Of a DNA stretch of 64,000 nucleotides, positions 1 through 26,632 are shown in pieces. The stretch is taken from NCBI RefSeq assembly GCF_964656455.1, contig NC_135719.1, forward strand, positions 70,110,283 through 70,174,282, written 5' to 3'. Numbering within the stretch: the first letter of the stretch is position 1; every line of letters starts with the position of its first letter. Under the pieces are notes generated by a model. The model had not been told where the DNA came from, searched no databases, and saw only the letters and a program-made list of their open reading frames with translations. A program made the translations under genes and the position numbers. This DNA is from Halichoerus grypus (Eukaryota > Chordata > Mammalia > Carnivora > Phocidae).

Positions 1-82
1 TCTTAAAAGCCCACAGTCTGCCAGATTAAAGTACTGAAAAATCAAAGAATTAAAATCCCTTTCACATTTTAATTTACTGTTA

Positions 83-303
83 TTTTTTTTAAAAACTTGA
101 GAGAGAGAGAGAAAAAGTGAGAGAAGAGTGTGCACATGTGCACACACATGAGCAGGGGGAGGGGCAGAGAGAGAGAGAGAGATAAGCAGACTCCCTGCTA
201 AGTGGGAAGCCTGATGCGGGGCTCGATCCCAGGACCCTGAGATCATGACCTGAGCTGAAACCAAGAGTCGGACGCTTAACCAACTAAGCCACCCAGCCGC
301 CCC
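83..303 (-). mobile_element. Can-SINE, full-length, older
   Basis: A poly(T) and GA-rich tail is followed by the reverse-complemented tRNA-like head ending CCACCCAGCCGCCCC. The head is diverged. Confidence 0.85.
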
Positions 304-521
304 TACTCTTGGTTATTTTAATTGCCACTTATTTTTGTACTTACGAGCTAGGAAGAAGGGAAAAGTGAAAAAAAAAGTCACATGTTCAAGAATGATATAT
401 TAAATGAGTAAAGAGCAACTTTTCTTTATTAAGTGAATTTACCCCTCAAACTTTAACATTTCAACACCTAGATTATTATTTAGTAAGAAATCCCAATGCT
501 TCTCCTCTAAAGCCTACTTTT

Positions 522-720
522 TTTTTTTTTTAAAGATTTTATTTATTTATTTGACAGAGAGAGAGATAGCGAGAGCAGGAACACAAGCAGGGGTAGTGGG
601 AGAGGGAGAAGCAGGCTTCCTGCGGAGTAGGGAGCCCGATGGGGGGCTCGATCCCAGGACACCGGGATCATGACCTGAGCCGAAGGCAGACACTTAACGA
701 CTGATCTACCCAGGCGCCCC
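522..720 (-). mobile_element. Can-SINE with clear target-site duplication
   Basis: TAAAGCCTACTTT flanks both ends. The body retains CGATCCCAGGACACCGGGATC and a CAGGCGCCCC end. Confidence 0.93.
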
Positions 721-1097
721 TAAAGCCTACTTTTCAACCATTTCAAACTTTAATCACTCAAGGAAGATCATTTTTAGGTCAGTTTGAAAGAATCCAAAAG
801 AGGCCAATGGGTTCAGTATCTTAGTCAACTGAGCTAATATGTATCAACTTCCCATGCTGACAATACACGTATTTCTACAGGCAATAATATATAAAACACC
901 TTTTGTATGGGCTTTGGTTACAAGAAATAGCACAACTACACACATAATAAGTAGTCAATAGTTACTGGTTGGTTATGAAACCTCTTCCAAACAGTGAGTC
1001 TTGGCCCTTGGTACTTCTACCAATGGGAATATGAAGAGGCCAAGAGGGTAAAGATTGAGCTACCAGGGTCACATGTGTGTTAAGAGTGGCCAGGTCT

Positions 1098-1300
1098 GGG
1101 GCGCCTGGGTGGCTCAGATGGTTAAGCGTCTGCCTTCGGCTCAGGTCATGGTCTCAGGGTCCTGGGATCGAGCCCCACATCGGGCTCCCTGCTTGGCGGG
1201 GAGCCTGCTTCTCCCTCTCCCTCTACTGTTCTCCCTGCTTGTGCTCCCTCGCTGTGTCAAATAAATAAATAAAATCTTTAAAAAAAAAAAAAAAAAAAAA
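1098..1300 (+). mobile_element. Young Can-SINE with 16-base target-site duplication
   Basis: AAGAGTGGCCAGGTCT on the left is repeated with one change on the right. The head GGGGCGCCTGGGTGGCTCAG is intact and the A-tail is long. Confidence 0.95.
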
Positions 1301-1834
1301 AAGAGTGGCTAGGTCTATTTCTGCCTACAGGTTGCAGTTTCTCATGTGCAACAGAGTCAATTCTGAACTCCCCAGAAGGGGAAAAAAGTTTCTATGAGAG
1401 CAAAAAAGGTGAATGTTAAATCAGGTCACACAGGTGAGTCGAATTCAGGATGTGCCAGGAAGCTACTTGGCTTCCTTATCCTTCCCCCTCTATCTGCTTC
1501 GATCTGCCACTGCCTGAGCCTAGCAGCTGTCCCTCATTTGCAGTCTATGCTATTTATCCCTTGGGGGAGAAGGAGGAAAGATAAGAGTAAAAATGGAAGA
1601 AAATAAAATGTTTTGACTTCACAAGGGCTTTCCTGGCTAAATCTGAGTGGGAAGGGAACCTCATTTTTTTCCTTCTAGCAATTTCAAAAGAAATGAGACA
1701 ATAAAACCACCTTCATCTCCCATGACACTGACTCAATAGGGTCTGTCATGCCACTGACAACCAGCGTCACATATATGTGACAGGGCTTTAGGGGAATTGT
1801 ACGTACATGACTTTACTTTAAAATACAAAATCTT

Positions 1835-2031
1835 GGGGCACCTGGGTGGCTCAGTCGGTTAAGTGACTGACTCGATTCCGTCTCAGGTCATCATCTCAGG
1901 ATTGTGAGATTGAGCCCTGCAATAGACTCCAAAAGACTCCGTGCTCAGCAGGGAGGCTGCTGGAGATTCTCCACCCCTCCCCTGGCTCATGCTCTCTCTC
2001 TCTAAAATAAAAATATATAAGTAAATCTTTT
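1835..2031 (+). mobile_element. Can-SINE, older
   Basis: The GGGGCACCTGGGTGGCTCAG head and a diverged middle (GTCATCATCTCAGGATTGTG) end in an irregular A-rich tail. Confidence 0.88.
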
Positions 2032-2239
2032 AGAAAGTAAAAAAGTAAAAACTACGAATTCTTATTAATATGCCTTTCAGTACTGAGAAGCTGGATTAAG
2101 CTGTTTGTATATTTACTTTCTAAAAAAGTATCTTATTTTTGATATAACTAAAAATCGAATTTTAAAAACAATATATGCTCATTATATCAATCTTTGAAAA
2201 CATACAAAAGTATTTTTAAAGTTTAAAAAAAAATCACTT

Positions 2240-2419
2240 GGGGATGCTGGGTGGCACAGATGGTTAAGCGTCCGACTCTTGGTTTCGGCTCAGGTGGTGA
2301 TCTCAGGGTCGTGAGATCAGGCCCCATGACAGACTCCATGCTCAGCGCAGTCTACTTGAGATTCTCTCTCCCTCTGCCCCTCCTGCTCATGCTCTCTAAA
2401 ATAAATAAATCTTAAAAAA
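2240..2419 (+). mobile_element. Can-SINE
   Basis: AAAAAAATCACTTG and AAAAAAATTACTTG flank it. The head is altered to GGGGATGCTGGGTGGCAC. Confidence 0.88.
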
Positions 2420-2582
2420 AATTACTTGTATTTCACTACCCAAAGATAAATAATCACTTAAAATGTGGGGGCCAGTCTATTATTTATGTATTATTATTTA
2501 ATATACAGAAAGACACTCAAATGAGTTCCAATCATCTTCCAAAGATTTTTTTTTCCCCTGGAAAATAGATCACATTTGTTTT

Positions 2583-2645
2583 TTGTTTATTTTATTCTAT
2601 TTTGATTCCAGTATAGTTAACATACAGTGTTATATTAGTCGCAGA
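2583..2645. mobile_element. L1-like terminal fragment
   Basis: GATTCCAGTATAGTTAACAT and AGTGTTATATTAGT resemble the same class of L1 end sequence as near 29890 and 54905. Confidence 0.45.
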
Positions 2646-3030
2646 TCACATTTGTCATATTTGACTTTTACTCCCATAAACTACAGGTTCCTGAATGTTT
2701 TTGGTCTAAGCACCTATTTGAAATATTTGTCCCGCATCTCTTCTCCCAAGATCACAGTCTCTGATAAACCATAAAGGACAGGGTCAAAGCTTATGGCAGG
2801 TAACATCAATACAGAAATATCTTAATCCAGTTATACAGCCCAGAGGTTGCTCCCCTGTCCCTGCAAAAGACTTACTCTGTTGACTCTAAGACAGAAGGTA
2901 AATGAATCCTTCTTTCATTGCCAGAGTGTGGTAGTAAATGGAGTCTAAAGAATAAAGAACAGGATTAAAGGAATACACTCTTAGGCTTTCCCCATCCAGC
3001 AGAGAGTACAGGAAATGACCCAGCATTTTA

Positions 3031-3248
3031 TTTTTTATTTTTTTAAAGACTTATTTTAGAGAGGGAAAGAGTGTGTGTGCGCGAGGGCGAGTGGGAGGAG
3101 GGGCAGAGGGAGAGGACCTTCAAGCAGACTCCCTGCTGAGCACAGAGCCCCAGGCGGCGCTCCATCTCAGGACCCGTGAGATCAGGACCTGAGATGAAAC
3201 CAAGACCAAGAGCCAGGCGCTTCATCGACTGCGCCACCCAGGCGCCCC
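3031..3248 (-). mobile_element. Can-SINE
   Basis: It ends GCGCCACCCAGGCGCCCC, and GCATTTTA is repeated at both flanks. Confidence 0.88.
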
Positions 3249-4039
3249 TGACTGGCATTTTAAAATGTGTTCTGGGAACCGTGACTCTACTGAAAGGCAG
3301 GCTCTGCTGTGACCGTGGATGTGGCACACGGAAGGCAAGCATGAAAAGGTAAGTGCCTGCTGATGGGCATCTGAGTGCAAAGGCCAGAGCGTCCCCAGTG
3401 AGAGCTGCTCAAAAACAATGTGGGAAAGGGCAAGGATGCGTTGCCAGTCAGGAGCGTCACACACGTGACTTCCTGTTCGCCCGGGCCTTCTATGCGGAGG
3501 CAGGCCCACACTCCCCATCAGGGAAGCATCATGTAGACAAGCAGCTAAGAAAACCTCAAACAGAGACTGGAAAGAAGATGCGTTCTTCACTACTGAATTA
3601 AAATGAGCACTCTGACTCTCGCTGATGTAACAGATCCTATAACGGGCAGCATGATCTAATGATACAAGGAGGGTTAGTATCACACAACCCTGTACCAGCT
3701 TTAGTGTGTGGGGGTGGTGTAGGCCGGGCCTACTCTGGGAAGCAGCTGACAGACCGGAGGAACACGGGGTGGCAAGTGGTTGTTCTGGACTTGGGTAGTA
3801 TTGAGATGCAGGATTTTGAACATCCTGAGGCAGAAACTTCAAGATTTCAGAGAGGTTATTTCTAATGGGCAAGGAAGATCATATTCGAGGTCTCAGGATC
3901 CAGAGTAGAAACCACAGCAGGGCAATTACTCTGAAATGAATTTACAAGTAAAATGAAATACATCGAGGTTAGTAGTGTTCAAGAACAGCTGGGCTAGTGA
4001 TAAACCACGCTGGGATCAGGGGTTAAAAGAACTGGAATA

Positions 4040-4200
4040 CAGCCCAAGCCCTTCACCTGAGAGTGTTACCTTATCTGTAAAGTAGGAATAATAATACTAC
4101 CTTGACCACCTATCAGGGTAGTTTGAGACTCAAAGGAGACAGAATAGAAGTACACAGAGCACATCAGAAACCATGAAGTTCTATATAAAGGCAGGATATT
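4040..4200 (+). mobile_element. MIR-like fragment
   Basis: ACCTTATCTGTAAAGTAGGA and ATAATACTACCTTGACC fit the MIR core. Confidence 0.6.
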
Positions 4201-4298
4201 CTTTATGATGGGAAAAGGAAATCAGAACTTCTATTAGCCTGTTTTAATACCATTTCTGAAATAGGGGAGTCCAGACGATCTCTATGACCCCTCGGATT

Positions 4299-4489
4299 TT
4301 TTTTTTTTAAGATTTTATTTATTTGAGAGAGAGAATGAGAGAGAGAGAACACATGAGAGTGGGGGGGTCAGAGGGAGAAGTAGACTCCCCGCCGAGCAGG
4401 GAGCCCGATGCGGGACTTGATCCTGGGACTCCAGGATCATGACCTGAGCCGAAGGTAGTCGCTTAACCAACTGAGCCACCCAGGCGCCC
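4299..4489 (-). mobile_element. Can-SINE with 14-base target-site duplication
   Basis: GACCCCTCGGATTT and GACCCCTTGGATTT flank a nearly intact copy. Confidence 0.93.
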
Positions 4490-4643
4490 GACCCCTTGGA
4501 TTTCTAAAGTTGTAGGATTCTTCATGAAGTGGTATACTAAGTCGAAGCAACTATCAAAAGGATTCTGTAGTCATCATTCTAGACCTTAACAGTGGCGAGC
4601 AAAGAGGTATGTGGGGAGGACATGGTTCCTGATTATGTTTTTT

Positions 4644-4844
4644 TCTTTTTTTTTTTTTAAAGACTTTATTTATTTATTTGAGAGAGAGAATGAGAGAGAG
4701 AGAGAGCGCACAAGAGGGGGGAGGGTCAGAGGGAGAAGCAGACTCTCCGCTAAGCAGGGAGCCCGATGTGGGACTCAATCCCGGGACTCCAGGATCATGA
4801 CCCGAGCCGAAGGCAGTCGCCCAACTGAGCCACCCAGGCGCCCC
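4644..4844 (-). mobile_element. Can-SINE with perfect 14-base target-site duplication
   Basis: TGATTATGTTTTTT is present on both sides. A small deletion removes part of the head near CAGTCGCCCAACTGAG. Confidence 0.94.
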
Positions 4845-6467
4845 TGATTATGTTTTTTCCCCTGAAGGTAGAAAACGGTCAGCGGAGTTGAAGAGTAAAT
4901 GCAATTTAACAGAATATTAAAGAGTATGAAGGATAGCTAAAGGACATGAAGGGTAGCTCAGCTTTTTCCTTCTACTGTGTAATTAGAGTACAAAAGATAC
5001 TACTGTATTCTGTAATCAGACAATCACATATATTTAACTGGAAAACACACAGAATCCCTACATTCAGTCATAAAAACTTGCAGCCTGATTATGGAGACAA
5101 AAACAGAAGTGAAACAGCAGTCATACAAAAAAAATGTAAAAGATAATCAGTACCTCCATTCCACTGCTTGGTGGAAGTGTCAGAATGTAAACAAGTTTGA
5201 GCAAGTGGTCCACGAAAATCACTTCGTTTTTTTCCAAATTCTTATGATGAGATTTTATGGTGTCTAGATAAATGAGGTGCTACTGTATGGTTATCTACAT
5301 AGCCAAGAACCAAGATGTTAAAAAAAAAAAAAAAAGGCTTGTAAGCAATCCACATAGCTGTTGCTAAAATCAAGTACTAATGCAGAGTATTCTGACCTAA
5401 ACTGTAGCGGGTCACCTGGGTTCCTGACCCCCGAGATCAGATGCAGGAAGTTGGGAGTAGAAAGACTACCAAAAGAGGAGAACAATGGCCACTTCTTACA
5501 AACATTCACAGAGGAGAAAGGTGTAAAATGCGCTACACACAGCTCAATATTCTGGAAGTCCTTATTTCACAATACAAGAACTGCCATTCATAATCATGAC
5601 TAAATCAGCAAGAAAAACAACCATACATAATAATATCTATCAAAAATTTTTCCAACTATAATGATTTTCTGGATTTTCAAAGATTTAGTTTCAGTACTGG
5701 GGTAATTCATCTACGTGTAACATCTTGTTCCAGAGGTATGGTGTGTATGGAAACTCCACTAAACCAATATACACACGGGGAAATACTAGCTTAGCAGGGA
5801 AGACCTTTCTTGAGAGCTTGTGCTAATTAAGTATTATCTGTATGGTAAAGCAATCACAAAATGCTCTTGGATATCTAGGTTGACTTCCTGGAGAAGTTGT
5901 TACTAAATGAATTCATAAGTTGTATCATTTTCAAAATGTTCTATTAATAAAAATACTGGAACCAGCAAGAGATAACAGAGTGGGAATAGGAGCACAAATA
6001 GATCCAAATGAGAGAATCTGAAAGATCAGATAAGAAAAAAAGAGAAGGAAGAAGCCTCAGAAAGAAAGTAGAACGAAATGAAATGGGGGAAAAGCAAGAG
6101 GAGAGCAAAGTCTTCAAAGAGGCAAGTGGAAAGAAAAAACAGGTGTGACAAGTACTGAACTACAGGGCTGGGCCAAATGCTTTTATTTCTCAAAAATGCT
6201 GCAAACAAGACTATACATGAAACTTTAAAAAATAACTCTCGCTTAGGCAGAGGGTTTTAGAAGATAATTCAGCTGTTTCCTTACTTTGTCTAATGTAGTT
6301 TTATTCAATTCTGAACAATAAAAAAAGGGTTTTGGTTTTTCAATGTGATTTTTACTAATAACAAGTAAGGAAATCAGGGCTTCCTTCTTATCTAGCTGTA
6401 GCTGTTTCTATGAAATCCACCATGTTTTTTGTGGGTTTTTTTTTATGATTTTTATTTTTAATTAATT

Positions 6468-6854
6468 AATTATTTTAAAAAGATTTTATTTATTTGAAAG
6501 AGAGCATGGGGGCGCCTGGGTGGCTCAGTCATCAGGCGTCTGCCTTTGGCTCAGGTCATGATCCCAGGGTCCTGGGATCAAGCCCCATGTAGGGCTCCCT
6601 GCTCCATGGGAAGCCTGCTTCTCCCTCTCCCACTCCCCCTGCTTGTGCTCCCTCTCTTGCTGTGTCTCTCTCTGTCAAATAAATAAATAAAACCTTAAAA
6701 AAGAAAGAAAGAAAGAAAGAAAGCATGAGTGGGGGGGAGATGGAGCAGACTCCCCGCTGAGCAGGGAGCTGACATGGGGCTTGATCCCAAAACCCTGAGA
6801 TCATGACCCGAGCTGAAGGCAGACACTCAACCAACTGAGCCACCCAGGTGCCCC
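6468..6854 (-). mobile_element. Can-SINE split by a plus-strand Can-SINE
   Basis: The GATTTTATTTATTTGAAAG tail side and the GAGCCACCCAGGTGCCCC head side are collinear once the inner copy is set aside. Confidence 0.85.
6508..6722 (+). mobile_element. Can-SINE nested inside another Can-SINE
   Basis: AAAGAGAGCATG and AAAGAAAGCATG flank it, and the tail has expanded as AAAG units. Confidence 0.9.
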
Positions 6855-6971
6855 AAGATTTTTATCTTTAAGTAATCTCTAAATCCAATGTAGGGCTTGA
6901 ACTCACAACCCCAAGATCAAGAGTCACACGCTCCAACTGAGCAGCCAGGCGCATGATCCACCATGTTTTTT

Positions 6972-7174
6972 TTTTTGAAGATTTTTATTTATTTATTTAT
7001 TTGACAGAGAGAGAGAGAGAGGGAGAGAGGGAACACAAGCAGGGGGGAGTGGGAGAGGGAGAAGCAGGCTTCCCGCCGAGCAGGGAGCCCGATGCGGGGC
7101 TCGATCCCAGGACCCTGGGACCATGACCTGAGCTGAAGGCAGACGCTTAACCGACTGAGTCACCCAGGCGCCCC
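6972..7174 (-). mobile_element. Young Can-SINE at a reused target site
   Basis: It is flanked by the second and third copies of TCCACCATGTTTTT and is nearly consensus. Confidence 0.93.
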
Positions 7175-7200
7175 TCCACCATGTTTTTGAAAAGGATTCT

Positions 7201-7408
7201 GGGGGTGCCTGGGTGGCACAGTCGGTTAGGCATCCAACTCTTGATTTCAGCTCAGGTCATGATCTCGCAGTCATGACATCAAGCCCAGTGTAGGGCTCCG
7301 CACTCGGTAGGGAGTCTGCTTGAGATTCTCTCTCCCTCCCTTTGGTCCTCCCTAGCCCCCACCCCCACCACCCCCCCGCTAAAAAATAAAATCTTAAAAA
7401 AAAAAAAA
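7201..7408 (+). mobile_element. Can-SINE
   Basis: AAAAGGATTCTG flanks both sides. The head reads GGGGGTGCCTGGGTGGCACAG. Confidence 0.88.
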
Positions 7409-8045
7409 AAAGGATTCTGAACTATTTGATTTAGGACTCTCTTCTTTCTAACAAATGGACATTTTTGTTTGGGCCTTTTTTTTTTTTTTTTTAAATCCCA
7501 TCGTGTGAATGAGTGGTTGCTAGCTCTCTCCTCCTCCCTGTTATTTTTCCTCCCTATCACTCCTGTTTGTACCCTTGGTGGTGTTTTGCCTATCAAATGC
7601 TTTCAGGGACAGGAAGTGACAGCACCAAAATGCCACACCATGGTCTTATGACCTACCACTGAAGTGTGCTTTCCAATTTCCCAGGCTTGGGCAATGTAAG
7701 CCTTACAGAAAGAGTCCTGCATCTTATTTTCACATGTGTCCCAAGATGTCATTGAGAATAATCTCTTCACCAAACATAATACACAAGTATATTCTCTTTC
7801 ATTAAATTTAGGTTTTCCTCCCTGCAAAGATACTACACACGAAATATCTACTATTCCTTCCCTACTTGAACCTTACCTTTATGTCCAATGTACCAGTTTT
7901 TTCTGCATAGGAAATGTCTATTAACTTCTCTCTATTCCCCTCTTCTACTGCCCCTGATTAATTAGCTAGATACCTTCTGGCTCTAAACTTAGGGCATGTC
8001 TACCCTTTTAACAAACCACCCATTAGCTTTCTAACTCAGTTGTTC

Positions 8046-8244
8046 TTTTTTTTTTTTTTAAAGATTTGATTTATTTATTTGAGAGAGAGAATGAGATAGA
8101 GAGAGCATGAGAGGGGGGAGGGTCGGAGGGAGAGGCAGACTCCCTGCTGAGCAGGGAACCCGATGCGGGACTCGATCCCGGGACTCCAGGATCATGACCT
8201 GAGCCGAAGGCAGTTGCTTAACCAACTTAGCCACCCAGGCACCC
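8046..8244 (-). mobile_element. Can-SINE with perfect 14-base target-site duplication
   Basis: TAACTCAGTTGTTC is repeated exactly at both ends. Confidence 0.94.
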
Positions 8245-8728
8245 TAACTCAGTTGTTCCTGACCAGTTTTCTGTTCTAGCAAATCTGAAGGGACCGACAT
8301 ACTTCTACCAGTATTCATGGCTTACTAATAACAATGAACAATAAAAGAGTGGAAGGGGAGAAGGGCTGGGAGGTGTATTTAAAAAAAAACTCCAGAGTAG
8401 CTTCTGGAACAGAAGTTAGATCATAGACTCTACCTAACTGAGAACTGCAACTTGAACAACCAAATTCCAAAAAGGCTATGTTGTAGCTCATACGGATATA
8501 AGCGCCACAGCAGGAATCAGAAGACATAGTAAATTACTTCAGTATGTGGTTTTTACCTACAGCGATGTATGAACATCACGAGGGAAAAAAAGCAAAAGCC
8601 TCTGCCTCAAACTTCACATTCTAAGGATCTTGCAGAAGTCCCCTACCTACCTTAGAGTATCTTTAAGGCAGCCATAAATCTGAGTTCAGAGTAATACCAC
8701 TGAGTTCTCCAGTAGTTGGCAGGATTTT

Positions 8729-8945
8729 TTTTTTTTTTTAAAGATTTTTAAAAAATTTATTTATTTGCCAGATAAAGAGAGCAAAGAGAGCATGAGAGCA
8801 CAAGCAGGGGGAGCAGCAGGCAGAGGGAGAAGTAGCCTCTGCACTGAGCAGGGAGCCCGATGCGGTACTCGATCCCAGGACCCTGGGATCATGACCTGAG
8901 CTGAAGGCAGATGCTTAACCGACTGGCCGGCCACCCAGGCGTCCC
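8729..8945 (-). mobile_element. Can-SINE
   Basis: The copy has a small duplication in the head (GACTGGCCGGCCACC) and an AGGATTT-like flank on each side. Confidence 0.88.
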
Positions 8946-10142
8946 GAGGATTTAAAAAAAAAATATTTTAATCTTTTTGGACAGTTTAACTGTCCAAGTT
9001 AATGAAATATGCACCCTAACTTTGAGGTCATCTGTGCTAAGCTAGTAGCCTGGGCCAAAATGCAAACCAAAGAGGCACCTTTCAGAATGACCGTGTTATA
9101 GAGGCTGCTATTCCGAGTGGGGGTGGGGGGAAGGCGACTGGAGTAGAGCCTGGGACCTGGAGGCAGCAGCAAGAGCAAAGAACCTCGTGGGGGAAAGTTA
9201 CTCAAAGTCTCAGGGAGCAGGGTGCCGCTTGTCTGTCAGCTTGTTCTCCAACAAGCGCATAAGCAGTTGGGTTGCATTCTAAGGTGAGGACATTTAGACT
9301 TGGTTAAGTAGCTGTGAGTGACACAGGGAACTGTAAGCTGTAAAAGCTTTTAGAAACGCTGGATCTACTCCAGTACAAGTTTTGGACTCCTCTAATGCTA
9401 GGAGGTTGACACATACTCGGCCCTTCTGGTAGAAGCAGCTAAAAAGGATAAAGGGACTCCCTACAGTGACTGCATACCTAGGACTTTGATCTAATGACAG
9501 GACTATGGAGAACCAAATACTTCAAAGGATAGTTATTGCTTGTATCTTAAGGAATTGCAAAGACCATAACCATGTTACAGGGTATTCCAGACGGAACACA
9601 GATTCAAACTTCTCAGATATTAGGGGGGAACCCACAGAAGCTGACTTTTGAAACATGAAAAATAAAAGTAGTTCATGTAGGAATGGTGGGAAAGGGAATT
9701 ATTTCAACATTTTCCTGTACTGTCTACGCATTTTTTTTAAGAAAAACAAAAAAGCAAAAAATTGCTTCACAGAGCCTACTGCTTTTCTAACAGACTGAGT
9801 TATTTTATCAATTTGAGAGGAATTATAGTTCCTCTAGTTAGTTAATATAGTATATTAAAAATAAACAAAAGAAAAAAACCCACATTTTCACTACCTCTTG
9901 CTATGGAAAGCAATTTTAGATTAAATTATTTAAGATTAAGAGAACTTCACTACAGTCAATCAGAATATAATCACTCCTAATTTGCATATGCAGGGCACTG
10001 GTAAATATTATTCTAGATGTTAATTAAATTTCATTATAATAAAAACATTTTTTTACTTTAGCGGAACTTTATTTTTTTTTTATTTTTTAATTTTTTTAGT
10101 GGAACTTTACAAAATAAATACACTGTTAAAAATATTTTCCTA

Positions 10143-10240
10143 GGGGCACCTGTGTGGTTCAGGCAGTTAAGTGTCTGACTTGATCTCAGCTTGGGTCTTG
10201 ATCTCAGGGTTGGTGAGTTCAAGCCCCGAGGGGGACTCCT
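10143..10240 (+). mobile_element. Can-SINE head whose tail became a microsatellite
   Basis: The tRNA-like part runs to GAGGGGGACTCCT. The expected pyrimidine-rich part is replaced by CTAT repeats. Confidence 0.8.
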
Positions 10241-10269
10241 CTATCTATCTATCTATCTATCTATCTATC

Positions 10270-10311
<42 letters not shown>
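10239..10311. repeat. (CTAT)n microsatellite
   Basis: About 18 tetranucleotide units are present with one interruption (ATCATC). It is long enough to be polymorphic. Confidence 0.92.
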
Positions 10312-10578
10312 TCCCACCCCACTCCCAAAGACTGCAGGGTATGAGCTTCAACAGAAAGGTGGTATCTGGCCTCTCTCCAAGAAATTACTAAAGGAAAAAA
10401 AGTATTTTAAATCAAATGAGGAACTCGTAGGAGGGCTTCAAAGACCTTCCCCTCATCCCTCTCTTCCATTAAGGTTCTAGATCTTTTACAACCTTGTTTG
10501 GTGGTGGGCAGTTTGGGAAAGTCACCTTGGTTTAAACAATGAACAGCTGAATATTCCTCCTTAAAAATTACCACCATT

Positions 10579-10776
10579 GGGGCGCCTGGGTGGCTCAGTC
10601 GTTCAGCGTCTGCCTTCGGCTCAAGTCCTGATCCCAGGGTCCTGGGATCGAGCCCCATATCAGGCTCCCTGCTCACCGGAAGCCTGCTTCTCCCTCTCTC
10701 ACTCCCCCTGCTTGTGTTCCCTCTCTCGCTGTCTCTGTCAAATAAATAAATAAAAACCTTTAATTAAAAAAAAAAA
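10579..10776 (+). mobile_element. Young Can-SINE
   Basis: It has the GGGGCGCCTGGGTGGCTCAG head and the GCTTGTGTTCCCTCTCTCGC type 3' half. AAATTACCACCAT and AAATTATCACCAT flank it. Confidence 0.94.
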
Positions 10777-10869
10777 AATTATCACCATCACCCTGAGGCT
10801 GTTGATTCAATCTATCCAAAGAAAGCCTCTTGTCTTGCTAAAGTATCTCCCACTAACATACGGCATTCT

Positions 10870-10988
10870 TTTTTTTTTTTAAATATTTTATTTATTTTTT
10901 AAGCCATACCCAATGTGGGGGGGGCTTCAACTCAGGACCCTAAGATCAAGAGTTGCATGCTCCACTGACTGAGTCAGCCAGGCACCTG
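10870..10988 (-). mobile_element. Old SINE monomer
   Basis: AACATACGGCATTCT and AACATATGGCATTCT flank a short tRNA-like unit that lacks the long CT-rich half. Confidence 0.85.
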
Positions 10989-11009
10989 AACATATGGCAT
11001 TCTCTCTCT

Positions 11010-11202
11010 TTTTTTTTTTAAGATTTTATTTATTTATTTGACAGGGCCACAGCGAGAGAGGGAACACAAGCAGGGGGAGTGGGAGAGGGAGAAGCAGGCT
11101 TCCCGCTGAGCAGCGAGCCCCATGTGGGGCTCGATCCCAGGACCCTGGGATCATGACCTGAGCAGAAGGCAGACGGTTAACGACTGAGCCACCCAGGTGC
11201 CC
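11010..11202 (-). mobile_element. Young Can-SINE
   Basis: It is near consensus and abuts an older SINE directly at its right. CTCTCTTTT-like sequence lies at both ends. Confidence 0.9.
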
Positions 11203-11408
11203 TCTCTCTTTTATTTTTAAGATTTCTTTATTTATTTGAGAGAGTACTTGCACATGAGTGGGGGGAGGGGCAGAGGGAGAGAATCTTCATGCAGACCCCT
11301 TGTTGAGCACAGAGCCCAACAGTGGGCTCAATTTCACAGCCCTGAGATCATGACCTGAGCTGAAATCAAGAGTCCGATGCTTAACTGACTGAGCCACCCA
11401 GGAGCCCC
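11203..11408 (-). mobile_element. Can-SINE, older
   Basis: A diverged copy ending GAGCCACCCAGGAGCCCC lies about 350 bases from the RTF1 exon 2 donor. Confidence 0.88.
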
Positions 11409-11652
11409 CAGAATTTCTTTTCTAACATGAGAGTGGAATGAAAACAATGACAAAAAATAGATAAAATAAAGAGATGAAGACTAACAGGTTGTGCCTCTTC
11501 TTTTGCAACAGGGCTGGAAACAAGCCACTAAACGATGACCGCAAGTGCCCTGCAGAGGGGCCCACTAGGTAACTGACAGCACAAGGACACATGACAATTC
11601 GAGAGCTTTCCTTACACAATTTTCTTTCCCTAAGAAGTTCTGGTAGATCTTA

Positions 11653-25945
<14,293 letters not shown>

Positions 25946-25979
25946 CTACCTACTGGGGCTGTGCAAGTGACACCTGACC

Positions 25980-26625
25980 TGGAACCTGGAGGATGCATCC
26001 GAGTTACCCAAAAGAAGAGTAGAAGGAAGGGTGTTTCAAGCAGAGAACCGCGTGGGCAAAAGCCCGTAGATAATTGAAAAAATTGGGTTCGGGGAACTGA
26101 AAGTTCATTATGGAACAGAGAATATGGTGTGTGGAGGGACGCAGCGGCCACATCCTTCAGTGCCTAATAATCTATATTCAGAAGTTTGACTTCAGTATTC
26201 AAAGATTTTAAACGAAGAACGACGTTATTAGATTTGTGTTTTAAAAAGATTACTCTGGGTGCGGTGTGGCAAATGAATTAGAAGGGAGGGAGCCTAAGGG
26301 TGAGGAGACCACTTAGGCTGTTGGTGTCATTATGGCAAGAGATGATGGTGCCCCAAACTAATGAAGAGGCAGTGCAAATGGAGAGAAGTGGATGGATTCT
26401 GGATAATTTGGAAGGTAGAATTCCCAGGACATTAGTATTAGTTGGGAGGGGGGTAAGGTGAGGTCCCTAGCACAAATGATGCTTAGATCCTGGCTTAGGA
26501 AGCTGGTGGTGAATGGGCCCTTCATCAAGATAAGAAACACAAGTGTAAAGGAAGTTTGGGAGACTGGTGTATGAAGGAAATAAATTCAGTTTTTTGCTTG
26601 TTGAGGTCAAGTTAATTAAAAGGGC
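25980..26625 (-). mobile_element. L2-like ancient LINE fragment
   Basis: TTAGATTTGTGTTTTAAAAA, ATTACTCTGGGTGCGGTGTG and GAGATGATGGTGCC follow the order of the same repeat seen elsewhere in the window. It starts close to the RTF1 promoter. Confidence 0.5.
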
Positions 26626-26632
26626 AACCTCA

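Larger units (their letters stand above)
6431..6956 (-). mobile_element. Old SINE monomer, interrupted by a nested SINE pair
   Basis: The tRNA-like part at the right (CCAATGTAGGGCTTGAACTC) and its T-rich tail at the left are separated by two younger SINEs. TCCACCATGTTTTTT flanks the whole complex. Confidence 0.75.

Noticed and set aside
3222..3872. A 216-codon minus-strand open frame, the longest away from the CpG islands and NDUFAF1 exon 2
   Set aside because: The peptide resembles no family I know, begins without a good start context and runs into a SINE head at its C terminus. Chance is the simplest explanation.
10239..10311. The regular CTAT array considered as a CRISPR-like or structured array
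   Set aside because: The unit is four bases with no spacers. It is an ordinary microsatellite in a mammalian genome.
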